Source: Nanobdellota archaeon (lineage in GTDB: Archaea; Nanobdellota; Nanobdellia; SCGC-AAA011-G17; JAFCDX01). From it: DNA of 5,899 nucleotides. The DNA lies in NCBI GenBank assembly GCA_018816585.1, contig JAHIVQ010000092.1, forward strand, positions 1 through 5,899, written 5' to 3'. Position numbers and translations under genes: made by a program. The notes under the pieces were generated by a model. The model made no database searches. It was given only the letters and a program-made list of their open reading frames with translations, and was not told the DNA's origin. Positions within the stretch are counted from its first letter, which is position 1. Each line of letters starts with the position of its first letter. Of this stretch, positions 1-4,708 are shown one piece after another.

Positions 1-38
1 AATGTTAGAAAAGAAATATTATAAAAGGTGATGTGAAA

Positions 39-251
39 ATGAAAAGAACAAAAAAGTTTTGGGATATTGCATTTAATGGTGTAACTATTCCAGAAACACA
101 CAAAACGGCTATTATCAGAATTTATGAAAGTTATCCAATAGAGTTAATGCCAAATGGAATATGTGACCCTGTTTATATTTTAAACATATTTTGTAAGGAG
201 TTAGGCATAGGTGATGGTAAGTCAAATTTCTATAAGTTTGGGGTGGTATAA
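39..251 (+). CDS. Unknown 70-aa protein
   Basis: I do not recognise this protein. An upstream GTG at 33 is in frame, but ATG 39 is preferred because AGGTGAT at 26-32 sits 6 nt before it. The product is soluble-looking with no membrane segment. It has a basic N-terminus (MKRTKKFW), a central helical part (KTAIIRIYESYPIELM), and a C-terminal half with two isolated cysteines that do not form a metal site. The stop codon at 249-251 directly abuts the ATG of the next gene, so the two are probably co-translated. No promoter at a suitable distance is visible inside the window; it would lie upstream of position 1. Coding status is well supported by the ribosome binding site and by the abutting neighbour. 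Function is unknown. Confidence 0.75.
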   Translation: MKRTKKFWDIAFNGVTIPETHKTAIIRIYESYPIELMPNGICDPVYILNIFCKELGIGDGKSNFYKFGVV

Positions 252-377
252 ATGAAATGCAATAAATGTAATAGTAGGAAATTTATATATTTAGGAATAA
301 ACAAAAAGGGTAAACATGAGTATTCCTGTTTAAAGTGTATGAATGTGTGCGTGTATGACAAGAAACAAAAAGTTTAA
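252..377 (+). CDS. 41-aa zinc-knuckle/zinc-ribbon mini-protein
   Basis: This tiny protein has two CxxC pairs, C3-x2-C6 and C26-x2-C29, separated by 19 residues, plus an extra cysteine at 33. That spacing is typical of zinc ribbons, with a beta-strand (KFIYLGI) after the first knuckle and a turn (KKGKHEYS) before the second. Such ribbons usually bind nucleic acid or partner proteins; the exact role is not determined. The start ATG immediately follows the preceding stop codon, and GGGGTGG at 239-246 provides a ribosome binding site inside the end of the upstream gene, pointing to translational coupling. The stop codon (375-377) lies within the TATA element of the next promoter, so gene end and promoter overlap. 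Zinc binding is inferred from cysteine spacing only. Confidence 0.75.
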   Translation: MKCNKCNSRKFIYLGINKKGKHEYSCLKCMNVCVYDKKQKV

Positions 378-380
378 ATA
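363..380 (+). promoter_or_regulatory. Archaeal promoter (BRE + TATA) for the 477 operon
   Basis: A purine-rich BRE-like stretch followed by AAAAAGTTTAAATA (367-380) matches the archaeal TBP/TFB promoter pattern. With the usual distance of about 26 nt from the TATA centre, transcription would start near 402. This gives a leader of about 75 nt before the winged-helix gene. The element overlaps the end of the zinc-knuckle gene. Confidence 0.7.
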
Positions 381-404
381 CTTGCTCACATAGATATATT
401 GATA

Positions 405-462
405 TATGTGTGTTTTTAATTAAGTATAGTATTATACCAGCATGCATACATACGCACACATA
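405..462 (+). promoter_or_regulatory. Structured 5' leader ending at the ribosome binding site
   Basis: TATGTGTG (405-412) is perfectly complementary to CACACATA (455-462). Inside this outer stem lies a second hairpin, GTATA-gtat-TATAC (424-437), and a GCATGC palindrome (440-445). The outer stem begins at about the predicted transcription start and ends right at AAGAGGT, the ribosome binding site of the gene at 477. The structure could control access to that site or bind the encoded winged-helix protein. Function is inference; the base complementarity is direct. Confidence 0.45.
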
Positions 463-476
463 AGAGGTAAACTAAA

Positions 477-713
477 ATGGGAAAAAAAGCATATACTAAA
501 TGTATTGAATTAATGAAATTGATTAGAAAAAACGGTTTTGAAAAAGAAATTCCATTTATAGCATTAAAAGAATTTATTATGAAAGAAATTGGAGGAGATG
601 ATAGAGTTATCCAAAAATATTTTAAGTTATTAAGAGAATTTGGGTTTATCAAATTATATGGGAATGGTGTTTATAATATTATTGATATTGAAATTAAAGA
701 AAGATTATATTAA
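477..713 (+). CDS. Winged-helix DNA-binding protein (78 aa)
   Basis: This is a probable DNA-binding regulator. After a basic N-terminal helix (about residues 1-20), residues 28-70 have the pattern of a winged helix-turn-helix: a helix (ALKEFIMKEIG), a turn (GDD), a recognition-type helix (RVIQKYFKLLREFGFI) and a beta-hairpin wing (KLYGNGVYNI). This helix-'LLREFGFIK'-hairpin layout is common in small archaeal wHTH proteins of plasmids and viruses. ATG 477 has AAGAGGTAA 7 nt upstream. It is the first gene after the promoter at 363-380 and follows a leader rich in inverted repeats, so autoregulation of the operon is plausible. It could instead be a replication accessory protein. No effector domain is present. 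DNA binding is likely; the target is unknown. Confidence 0.8.
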   Translation: MGKKAYTKCIELMKLIRKNGFEKEIPFIALKEFIMKEIGGDDRVIQKYFKLLREFGFIKLYGNGVYNIIDIEIKERLY

Positions 714-735
714 AAAGATTTATGAGGTGATTAAC

Positions 736-837
736 ATTTTTGAACTAGAAAAGAGATATAAGTTTTTCAGTAGTTCAATATTTAACACTATCCTTTTTTA
801 TTTGATAATTATTAAGAATAAGCATTATAAACTATAA
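736..837 (+). CDS. Possible 33-aa membrane peptide with ATT start
   Basis: A strong ribosome binding site, GAGGTGATT (724-732), is followed not by ATG but by an ATT codon at 736. From there the frame reads IFELEKRYKFF, then a hydrophobic stretch (SIFNTILFYLIII), and ends KNKHYKL at 837. The only ATG in the same frame is at 640, inside the winged-helix gene, and has no ribosome binding site. A GTG at 727 lies within the ribosome binding site itself. The product would be a single-pass membrane peptide. The frame may be non-coding, or a gene whose start codon has decayed. Confidence is low; the main support is the well-placed ribosome binding site and the fact that it fills an otherwise empty 140-nt gap. 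Confidence 0.3.
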   Translation: MFELEKRYKFFSSSIFNTILFYLIIIKNKHYKL

Positions 838-852
838 AGGGGTTGATTGAAA

Positions 853-996
853 ATGTATAGAAGGTTAATATTAGATAATTACGAAACTGTAATTAAAAAA
901 GAACATATATCAGTATGCAAACTTAATAATGAATGTAGTACTTGCCGTATTGATTGTAATATGAAAATGGCTACTATCAAAGGATGGGTTAATTGA
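853..996 (+). CDS. 47-aa cysteine-cluster protein
   Basis: I do not recognise the family. The N-terminal half looks helical (MYRRLILDNYETVIKKEH). It is followed by four closely spaced cysteines, C22-x5-C28-x2-C31-x3-C35, which could bind one zinc or iron. GGGGTTGA (839-846) is a ribosome binding site 6 nt before ATG 853. The TGA stop (994-996) lies within the GAGAGGTGA ribosome binding site of the next gene, a hallmark of a compact operon. Metal binding is inferred from cysteine spacing alone. Confidence 0.7.
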   Translation: MYRRLILDNYETVIKKEHISVCKLNNECSTCRIDCNMKMATIKGWVN

Positions 997-1007
997 GAGG
1001 TGAAACA

Positions 1008-1136
1008 ATGAAAGATTGGGAGATTGAGCATGACTTAGAAGAGAATATTCCGTTAATAAGAAATCCATACAAAAGAAGGTCTAAACTTCAAAGATTAATA
1101 GAAGAGATGGAAGAAAGAAAAAAGAATGAGAACTAA
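1008..1136 (+). CDS. 42-aa charged helical protein
   Basis: This short, highly charged protein is acidic at the N-terminus (KDWEIEHDLEEN) and basic and strongly helical at the C-terminus (RRSKLQRLIEEMEERKK). The C-terminal part could be a short coiled coil or nucleic-acid-contacting helix. There are no cysteines or membrane segments. The GAGAGGTGA ribosome binding site at 995-1003, 4 nt before ATG 1008, is close to ideal and overlaps the end of the preceding gene. That site is the main evidence that this short frame is translated. No family recognised. Confidence 0.7.
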   Translation: MKDWEIEHDLEENIPLIRNPYKRRSKLQRLIEEMEERKKNEN

Positions 1137-1137
1137 A

Positions 1138-1257
1138 ATGAATGAAAAAAAAGCATTACAAATAATCAGGGAAGGAGATTGGCAAAGGATTAAACGTATA
1201 GCGGAGTATGAACTATCATTAAGAACAACTACTTTAACTGAATTTTTCAATTATTAG
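1138..1257 (+). CDS. 39-aa unknown protein
   Basis: This is a short soluble frame with a helical central part (ALQIIREGDWQRIKRIAEYEL). No family is recognised. The start is uncertain: ATG 1138 follows the previous stop by one base, while the in-frame ATG at 1126 would add four residues (MRTK) and overlap the previous gene by 11 nt. Neither has a clear ribosome binding site, only purine-rich sequence. Expression may depend on coupling to the upstream gene. The TAG stop (1255-1257) is just before the AAGAGGTAA ribosome binding site of the next gene. Support is its fit in the gap between two good genes. Confidence 0.55.
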   Translation: MNEKKALQIIREGDWQRIKRIAEYELSLRTTTLTEFFNY

Positions 1258-1269
1258 AAGAGGTAAAAA

Positions 1270-1416
1270 ATGAATTATAATGAATGGTTGAAAAAGAATA
1301 AAAAGACATTAACGAAATTAAAAAAGATATATGAAACAGAAATGAAAACAAAAATTAATCTATTAGATTTTACTAAATATATGTATAAAGAAACAACACA
1401 TTATAAAAAGAGGTGA
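1270..1416 (+). CDS. 48-aa lysine-rich protein
   Basis: This is a very basic small protein in which lysine is the commonest residue, with a predicted long N-terminal helix (NEWLKKNKKTLTKLKKIYETEMK) and a second helix around DFTKYMYKE. The charge suggests nucleic-acid or membrane-surface binding, but no motif proves this. Ribosome binding site AGAGGTAA (1258-1265) lies 4-5 nt before ATG 1270. The TGA stop (1414-1416) is inside AAGAGGTGAAGGA, the ribosome binding site of the next gene, so the two are coupled. No family recognised. Confidence 0.7.
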   Translation: MNYNEWLKKNKKTLTKLKKIYETEMKTKINLLDFTKYMYKETTHYKKR

Positions 1417-1420
1417 AGGA

Positions 1421-1726
1421 ATGCTAAAAAAAATAAAGCAATATGAATGGTATAGAATAATATTTGCCAAGTTTGAAAGAAAAGATTTTATGCAACTTAT
1501 TCTGTATGTGTTGATTATATTAGGTACTCATATCATTACAAGATTGATTAAGGTTGTACACATTACAGAAGAAGCATCTACTCAATTTGAAGGACATATA
1601 ACTTCATTCTTTTCTGTGTTACTATGTGTGATAGGGATACATTATTTTGTTAGAACTATCGGGTATTTATTGAAAAAAGATATCACTAAAAAAGAAAAGG
1701 AGATTGATAAGAATGGAACAAATTAA
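1421..1726 (+). CDS. Two-pass membrane protein (101 aa)
   Basis: This small integral membrane protein has a basic N-terminus (MLKKIKQYEW..), a first hydrophobic segment at about residues 24-43 (LILYVLIILGTHIIT), a short polar loop with acidic residues (TEEASTQFEGH), a second segment at about 61-84 (FFSVLLCVIGIHYFV) and a charged lysine-rich tail (KKDITKKEKEIDK). By the positive-inside rule both ends face the cytoplasm. The ribosome binding site GAGGTGAAGGA ends next to ATG 1421. The 3' end overlaps the following gene by 14 nt. No family is recognised. Its place a few genes before the P-loop ATPase suggests a role in virion assembly, secretion or the viral envelope, but that is inferred from context only. 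Confidence 0.8.
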   Translation: MLKKIKQYEWYRIIFAKFERKDFMQLILYVLIILGTHIITRLIKVVHITEEASTQFEGHITSFFSVLLCVIGIHYFVRTIGYLLKKDITKKEKEIDKNGTN

Positions 1727-1943
1727 TTTGTTTGAGTTTATATTGTCAGAAACAAGAGCATCTAAAAGAACAGACATACAAACACACAATAGTTTCAGAA
1801 CTTATTTAGATGGGTTGGTTGAATTTGATAAATTAAATCATTCATACCCCATTAAAAGAGTGAGTGATTATTTAGATAAACTTACAGAAAGACATTATTA
1901 TGCTTTATCTAAAGCAATGGATTATGTATGGTTTACAAAATGA
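1713..1943 (+). CDS. Unknown 76-aa soluble protein
   Basis: No family is recognised. The protein is mostly helical and soluble, with an N-terminal helix (EQINLFEFILSETRA), a polar middle and a C-terminal helical part (RVSDYLDKLTERHYYALSKAMDYVWF) rich in aromatic residues. ATG 1713 is preferred over the in-frame TTG at 1704 because AGGAGATT (1698-1705) precedes it by 7 nt. It begins inside the upstream membrane-protein gene (14-nt overlap) and its TGA stop forms an ATGA overlap with the next start at 1940. It sits between two 2-TM proteins and could be their cytoplasmic partner; that is speculative. Confidence 0.75.
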   Translation: MEQINLFEFILSETRASKRTDIQTHNSFRTYLDGLVEFDKLNHSYPIKRVSDYLDKLTERHYYALSKAMDYVWFTK

Positions 1944-2173
1944 ACAAAAAACAGATAATAAACATAATTGGATTATGTATATTATTAGGTACTTACTTTA
2001 CGTTTTGTTATACTTTTTTAAGTGCCTATTTTAATGGCTATACAGTATTATTGGATATTAACCATTATGGAGAAGCCAAATTAGAATTATGGTTGATTGT
2101 GATTAGTGGAATGGTTTTTGTTTTACTGTTTGTTCATAATGTTATGAAATCAGATTTTTTGAAGGAGGTGTAA
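1940..2173 (+). CDS. Two-pass membrane protein (77 aa) with NHYGEA loop
   Basis: This small membrane protein has a first transmembrane segment at about residues 6-30 (IINIIGLCILLGTYFTF) and a second at about 49-68 (LWLIVISGMVFVLLFVHNVM). Between them is an outside loop, NGYTVLLDINHYGEAKLE. A loop of the kind 'IN-x-YGEA-xx-E' between two helices seems familiar from small archaeal membrane proteins, but I cannot confirm a family from memory. ATG 1940 is chosen because it forms a 4-nt ATGA overlap with the preceding stop; ATG 1928 is in frame but would overlap more. The end carries GGAGGTG, the ribosome binding site of the ATPase gene, and its TAA overlaps the first possible ATPase ATG. This suggests coordinated production with the ATPase. 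Confidence 0.8.
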   Translation: MNKKQIINIIGLCILLGTYFTFCYTFLSAYFNGYTVLLDINHYGEAKLELWLIVISGMVFVLLFVHNVMKSDFLKEV

Positions 2174-2178
2174 TGAGA

Positions 2179-3060
2179 ATGAAAGAAGTATTAAGCCAAG
2201 ATGAGATTAAGATATGTGGGGAGTTATCAGATTATTTTAAAAGCATAACCAACAATGAATTTAAGTATATCCTAAAAACATTAAAAGAGAAAGGAATAGA
2301 CTATCAGAAAATAGACTTTTTTTCTATGGGAACAGATACGGATTATGATATAATGTGCGGTTATATATTTCAAGAGTATGGAATAGAGATAGAATATCCA
2401 AATAAAATTACGAATAAAACTACGAATAAAAGTGCGACAATTGGAAAAGATGATATGTACTTTTGGAGTGAAGTAGTAAAAGAAGTTAATAGTGTGGTGG
2501 TGTATGGCGCTAAAGGTACAGGCAAAACTGCATTTTCGCATAGAGTGTTAGGATATATTAGAAAATATACGAATAGACCTATTTATTGTTTTAGTTATCC
2601 AAAACCAAATTTAATCAAAAAGATAGCATGGAAAAACATGAGAAGTATAGAAGAGATGAATAGGTTGCGAGGAGTAGCCTTATGGATAGATGAACCGCAA
2701 AATTATTGGAAATTGTATGACGGTAGAAGCAATGAAGCGTTAGCTAAATTGTTATCATTAGCAAGACAAAGAGACATATTTTTAGTGTTAAGTACTTCAT
2801 TAAGTCAGTGGGTTACTAGAATGTTAGAAGGACAAATTGATGTATGGGTAATTAAAGATACTGACCCAGATTTGATTAAACAAGGCTCAAGAGCAAAAAA
2901 GATAATTCAAGACAATTGTACGTTAGATATTGATGGGTTTAAGTTAGAAGAGAATGAATATTTATTTTATTGTAGAAAATTTTATGACAGATTTAATGGA
3001 AGGTACACATTTGAATTACCTAAATATTGGAATGACGAATACTCTAAACCTTTCGCTTAG
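2179..3060 (+). CDS. P-loop ATPase, HerA/FtsK-like (Zot/A32-type packaging or extrusion)
   Basis: A 293-aa ATPase. The Walker A motif GAKGTGKT is at residues 110-117. The Walker B strand is at about 165-172, ending in D171-E172 (ALWIDEPQ, with Q174 just after). A further strand at about 200-206 (IFLVLSTS) follows A-R-Q-R and carries polar residues where this superfamily has its sensor. The single compact domain of about 180 residues, with Walker B soon after Walker A, matches viral DNA-packaging (A32-like) and inovirus morphogenesis (Zot/pI-like) ATPases better than AAA+ helicases. Residues 1-90 form a separate N-terminal domain, joined by a linker rich in N-K-T repeats. There is no transmembrane segment, unlike bacterial Zot. 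ATG 2179 is chosen for its 8-nt spacing from GGAGGTG (2164-2170); ATG 2173 is only 2 nt away. It follows small membrane proteins and precedes a secreted protein. The ATPase call is firm; packaging or extrusion is inferred. Confidence 0.85.
   Translation: MKEVLSQDEIKICGELSDYFKSITNNEFKYILKTLKEKGIDYQKIDFFSMGTDTDYDIMCGYIFQEYGIEIEYPNKITNKTTNKSATIGKDDMYFWSEVVKEVNSVVVYGAKGTGKTAFSHRVLGYIRKYTNRPIYCFSYPKPNLIKKIAWKNMRSIEEMNRLRGVALWIDEPQNYWKLYDGRSNEALAKLLSLARQRDIFLVLSTSLSQWVTRMLEGQIDVWVIKDTDPDLIKQGSRAKKIIQDNCTLDIDGFKLEENEYLFYCRKFYDRFNGRYTFELPKYWNDEYSKPFA
2401..2436 (+). repeat. Three tandem 12-bp repeats in the ATPase linker
   Basis: Three successive 12-bp units of the form AATAAAAxTACG (2401-2412, 2413-2424, 2425-2436; the last is AATAAAAGTGCG) encode N-K-I-T, N-K-T-T and N-K-S-A. 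They lie between the N-terminal domain and the ATPase core. They probably form a flexible linker that can grow or shrink by slippage. Confidence 0.7.
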
Positions 3061-3125
3061 GGGAAACTGAAAGAATAGAAATGTCTATCACCTCTTGTAA
3101 CAGATAATTCTGTTTTCTCAGCCCC
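3060..3125 (+). other. Long imperfect hairpin after the ATPase gene, possible RNA element
   Basis: GGGG (3060-3063) pairs with CCCC (3122-3125). After an AAA bulge, CTGA pairs with TCAG, then, past one mismatch, AGAATAGAA (3072-3080) pairs with TTCTGTTTT (3108-3116, with G-T wobbles). In all there are about 17 pairs and a 27-nt loop. The loop holds ATCACCTCT (3087-3095), a near copy of the 3' end of archaeal 16S rRNA that pairs with ribosome binding sites. The hairpin begins on the last base of the ATPase stop codon and ends just before the next promoter. It may be an mRNA 3' end or stability element, a small RNA, or a structured DNA site. There is no T-run directly after it, so it is not a classical intrinsic terminator. 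Confidence 0.45.
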
Positions 3126-3133
3126 AATTTGAT

Positions 3134-3148
3134 AGAAGTATTTAAATA
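3134..3148 (+). promoter_or_regulatory. Archaeal promoter for the RHH and secreted-protein genes
   Basis: AGAAG followed by TATTTAAATA (3139-3148) fits the BRE/TATA pattern. Transcription would start near 3170, about 4 nt before the GTG at 3174, giving a leaderless or nearly leaderless message. It separates expression of the secreted protein from the long upstream operon. Confidence 0.65.
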
Positions 3149-3173
3149 TGAGTATTGTTTACCTAGGGTTACT

Positions 3174-3335
3174 GTGGTAAACTTAACCTGTTTTCTAAGA
3201 GTAAGTAAAGTTACCAAAAAACAATTAGACAAATTAAAATACCATAAAAGAGAAACGTATAACGATGTGTTGATAAGAATAATAGATAGATATATGTATA
3301 TGAATGGAGGATTGAAAAATGAAAAGAATAATTAG
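3174..3335 (+). CDS. Small ribbon-helix-helix-like DNA-binding protein (VapB-like/DUF7557-type)
   Basis: A 53-aa protein with the layout of the archaeal VapB-like/DUF7557 family: a short strand (TCFLRVSK, residues 5-12), then 'VTKKQLDKLKYHKRETYNDVLIR-' forming helix, basic turn and second helix (about 13-40), ending in a polar tail. In this family the strand pairs in a dimer and reads DNA. The frame is open back to a TTG at 3129, but that codon lies upstream of the TATA box, so GTG 3174, a few bases after the predicted transcription start, is the better start. The last 17 nt overlap the next gene. No toxin partner is visible, since the next gene encodes a secreted protein. A repressor for this promoter or a viral regulator is more likely than an antitoxin. 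Family call is moderate. Confidence 0.7.
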   Translation: MVNLTCFLRVSKVTKKQLDKLKYHKRETYNDVLIRIIDRYMYMNGGLKNEKNN

Positions 3336-4212
3336 TTTGTTGTTAATGTTGGTTTTAATACCATCTGTTTTAGCATTAGAAAAAACGTATTATCCTTATA
3401 TTGTGTATAGTGGAACTAAAGATTTTACTCCAACCAACCTGAAGTATGCCTTAACTTTAAATTTGAATGAAGAACTTAGTACAAGAAGATTTGACGTAAC
3501 TTCTCCATTTGATGTAGTGTTTGTTATTAATACTACTGATATGATGGATAAAGAAATAATTGAGTCTACAATATCTTGGTCTGGCGGAATTATAGAATCA
3601 GTTAGCACATACCATTGGGATGATTGTTTAAAACAATGGATTTTTTTATGGTCTTCTACTGAAGGATTTTGGAAAAACAGACCATACCCGCTAAACAAAG
3701 AATGTATGTATAATAATCAAACATACATCTGGATGAAATCAACCAAATTGTTCAATACTCGACCAGTAGGCAACACTAACAGTTTATTGATAACAATAAA
3801 ATATCAAAGTGAAAACCCATGTGAAATCGGGAATGTTATCCATTTACAACAATACAAAATAAATGAATCTTATTTAAATAGAAGCAATGAGTATGCTAAG
3901 TTCTGTACTTGGCACATTGAAAGTGAAGGTGAAGAAGTAGTGTATATGGAAGATGCTATTTATTGCCCACTAACACAAGTTAATCACATCATAACTAGCA
4001 ATGATGTGAAGTATTATGCAAGAATAGATTATGCGGAAATATACTTTAACTGGACAAGCGGAAAATATCAATATACTAACAAAACCAGTTTTGATGAGTA
4101 TAAACACATATATTGTTTACAACCGCCAAAATCATTAATTACTGAAATTCAACAATCATTAAGACAATATATCAAATCAGTATTATGCAACTGGTTTGGA
4201 ATTTTATGTTAA
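3319..4212 (+). CDS. Secreted, probably glycosylated surface protein (297 aa)
   Basis: The N-terminus is a textbook signal peptide: MKR, a hydrophobic core (IISLLLMLVLIPSV) and a likely cut after A19 (VLA). The rest is an extracellular, strand-rich domain with many aromatic residues, six N-x-S/T sequons (NTT, NQT, NES, NRS, NWT, NKT) suited to archaeal N-glycosylation, and eight cysteines, enough for four disulfides. There is no membrane anchor, but the C-terminus is an amphipathic helix (ITEIQQSLRQYIKSVL) followed by a short aromatic, cysteine-flanked tail (CNWFGILC) that could bind membrane or a partner. GGAGG (3305-3309) lies 9 nt before ATG 3319. The family is not recognised. Directly after the ATPase module it could be a virion spike or attachment protein; an unrelated secreted factor cannot be excluded. 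Confidence 0.8.
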   Translation: MKRIISLLLMLVLIPSVLALEKTYYPYIVYSGTKDFTPTNLKYALTLNLNEELSTRRFDVTSPFDVVFVINTTDMMDKEIIESTISWSGGIIESVSTYHWDDCLKQWIFLWSSTEGFWKNRPYPLNKECMYNNQTYIWMKSTKLFNTRPVGNTNSLLITIKYQSENPCEIGNVIHLQQYKINESYLNRSNEYAKFCTWHIESEGEEVVYMEDAIYCPLTQVNHIITSNDVKYYARIDYAEIYFNWTSGKYQYTNKTSFDEYKHIYCLQPPKSLITEIQQSLRQYIKSVLCNWFGILC

Positions 4213-4213
4213 A

Positions 4214-4708
4214 TTACTCGATTTTTAGACTTCCTGATTTGATGTTATTGATAGTGCCTTCATCAATATCTAATGCCCTTAACGTTGATTTTGTTACTTT
4301 AGTATAATCGAATGGTGGTGGATACAGCTCTTTCAACTGTTTTAATCCATCTTGTGTCATCTCTTTCTGTTTAGTGCCTATTGCAGATACTACACTAGAA
4401 CTTAAATCTTTCTTCTCTAATTTTTCAAGTACTTGTTGAGACTTGATTTTCTTTATGTTTTTGGTTATCACGTCTTGTAATGATGGGCTACTCCTGATTA
4501 ATGAGTTTATGTTTTCTTTTAACCTTTGTTTTGCTTCAGTTACATCCATTGTGTAAGTTACCGTTTTACCTTTAATTGTTCTTGTAACTGTTGCAGTATT
4601 TGAAGTGTTGTCTATCTCTTTTAGTAAGCTGTTAGTATCTCTTATTCTATCAGCAGTTACTTTAGTCCTTAATCTTTCTCTCCATATTTCTTCTGCATAA
4701 CTGTCCAT
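4214..4708 (-). CDS. Unknown 164-aa helical protein, second gene of the replication operon
   Basis: No family is recognised. The protein is soluble and highly charged. It has an N-terminal helix (SYAEEIWRERLRTKV), then a predicted beta-hairpin with alternating threonines (TATVTRTIKGKTVTYTMDV, about residues 38-56), long helices (about 57-120) that may form a coiled coil, and a C-terminal part with PPPF and a helix-hairpin-like end (STLRALDIDEGTINNIKSG). The start ATG shares one base with the stop of the upstream replication-type gene (TAATG), with AGGTAAT 5 nt ahead, so the two are translationally coupled. The coupling suggests a partner in replication, such as a DNA-binding or loading factor; a structural role is also possible. 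The stop is 1 nt from the stop of the convergent plus-strand gene. Confidence 0.75.
   Translation of the reverse strand: MDSYAEEIWRERLRTKVTADRIRDTNSLLKEIDNTSNTATVTRTIKGKTVTYTMDVTEAKQRLKENINSLIRSSPSLQDVITKNIKKIKSQQVLEKLEKKDLSSSVVSAIGTKQKEMTQDGLKQLKELYPPPFDYTKVTKSTLRALDIDEGTINNIKSGSLKIE

Noticed and set aside
14..26. TATA-like ATATTATAAAAGG before the first gene
   Set aside because: Transcription would start after ATG 39, so it cannot serve that gene; it is more likely AT-rich sequence next to the ribosome binding site.
2..31. Nine-residue frame from ATG 2
   Set aside because: Too short to support and without context at the window edge.
416..652. Minus-strand 78-codon frame
   Set aside because: It lies opposite the winged-helix gene and its promoter leader, has no convincing ribosome binding site, and its low-complexity I/F/N-rich sequence is what the antisense of an AT-rich gene gives.
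640..735. Longer version of the 736-837 frame starting at ATG 640
   Set aside because: It would overlap the winged-helix gene by over 70 nt with no ribosome binding site at 640; the site at 724-732 points to a start near 736.
2281..2541. Minus-strand 86-codon frame
   Set aside because: Antisense shadow of the ATPase gene, including its Walker A region; composition is not protein-like.
3129..3173. TTG 3129 as start of the RHH-like gene
   Set aside because: It lies upstream of the TATA element, so it would not be in the transcript; family-like sequence begins after 3174.
3044..3232. Minus-strand 62-codon frame over the hairpin
   Set aside because: It crosses the hairpin, the promoter and the RHH-like gene, all better supported on the plus strand.
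3396..3698. Minus-strand 100-codon frame
   Set aside because: Antisense of the secreted-protein gene, which has a clear signal peptide, ribosome binding site and sequons.
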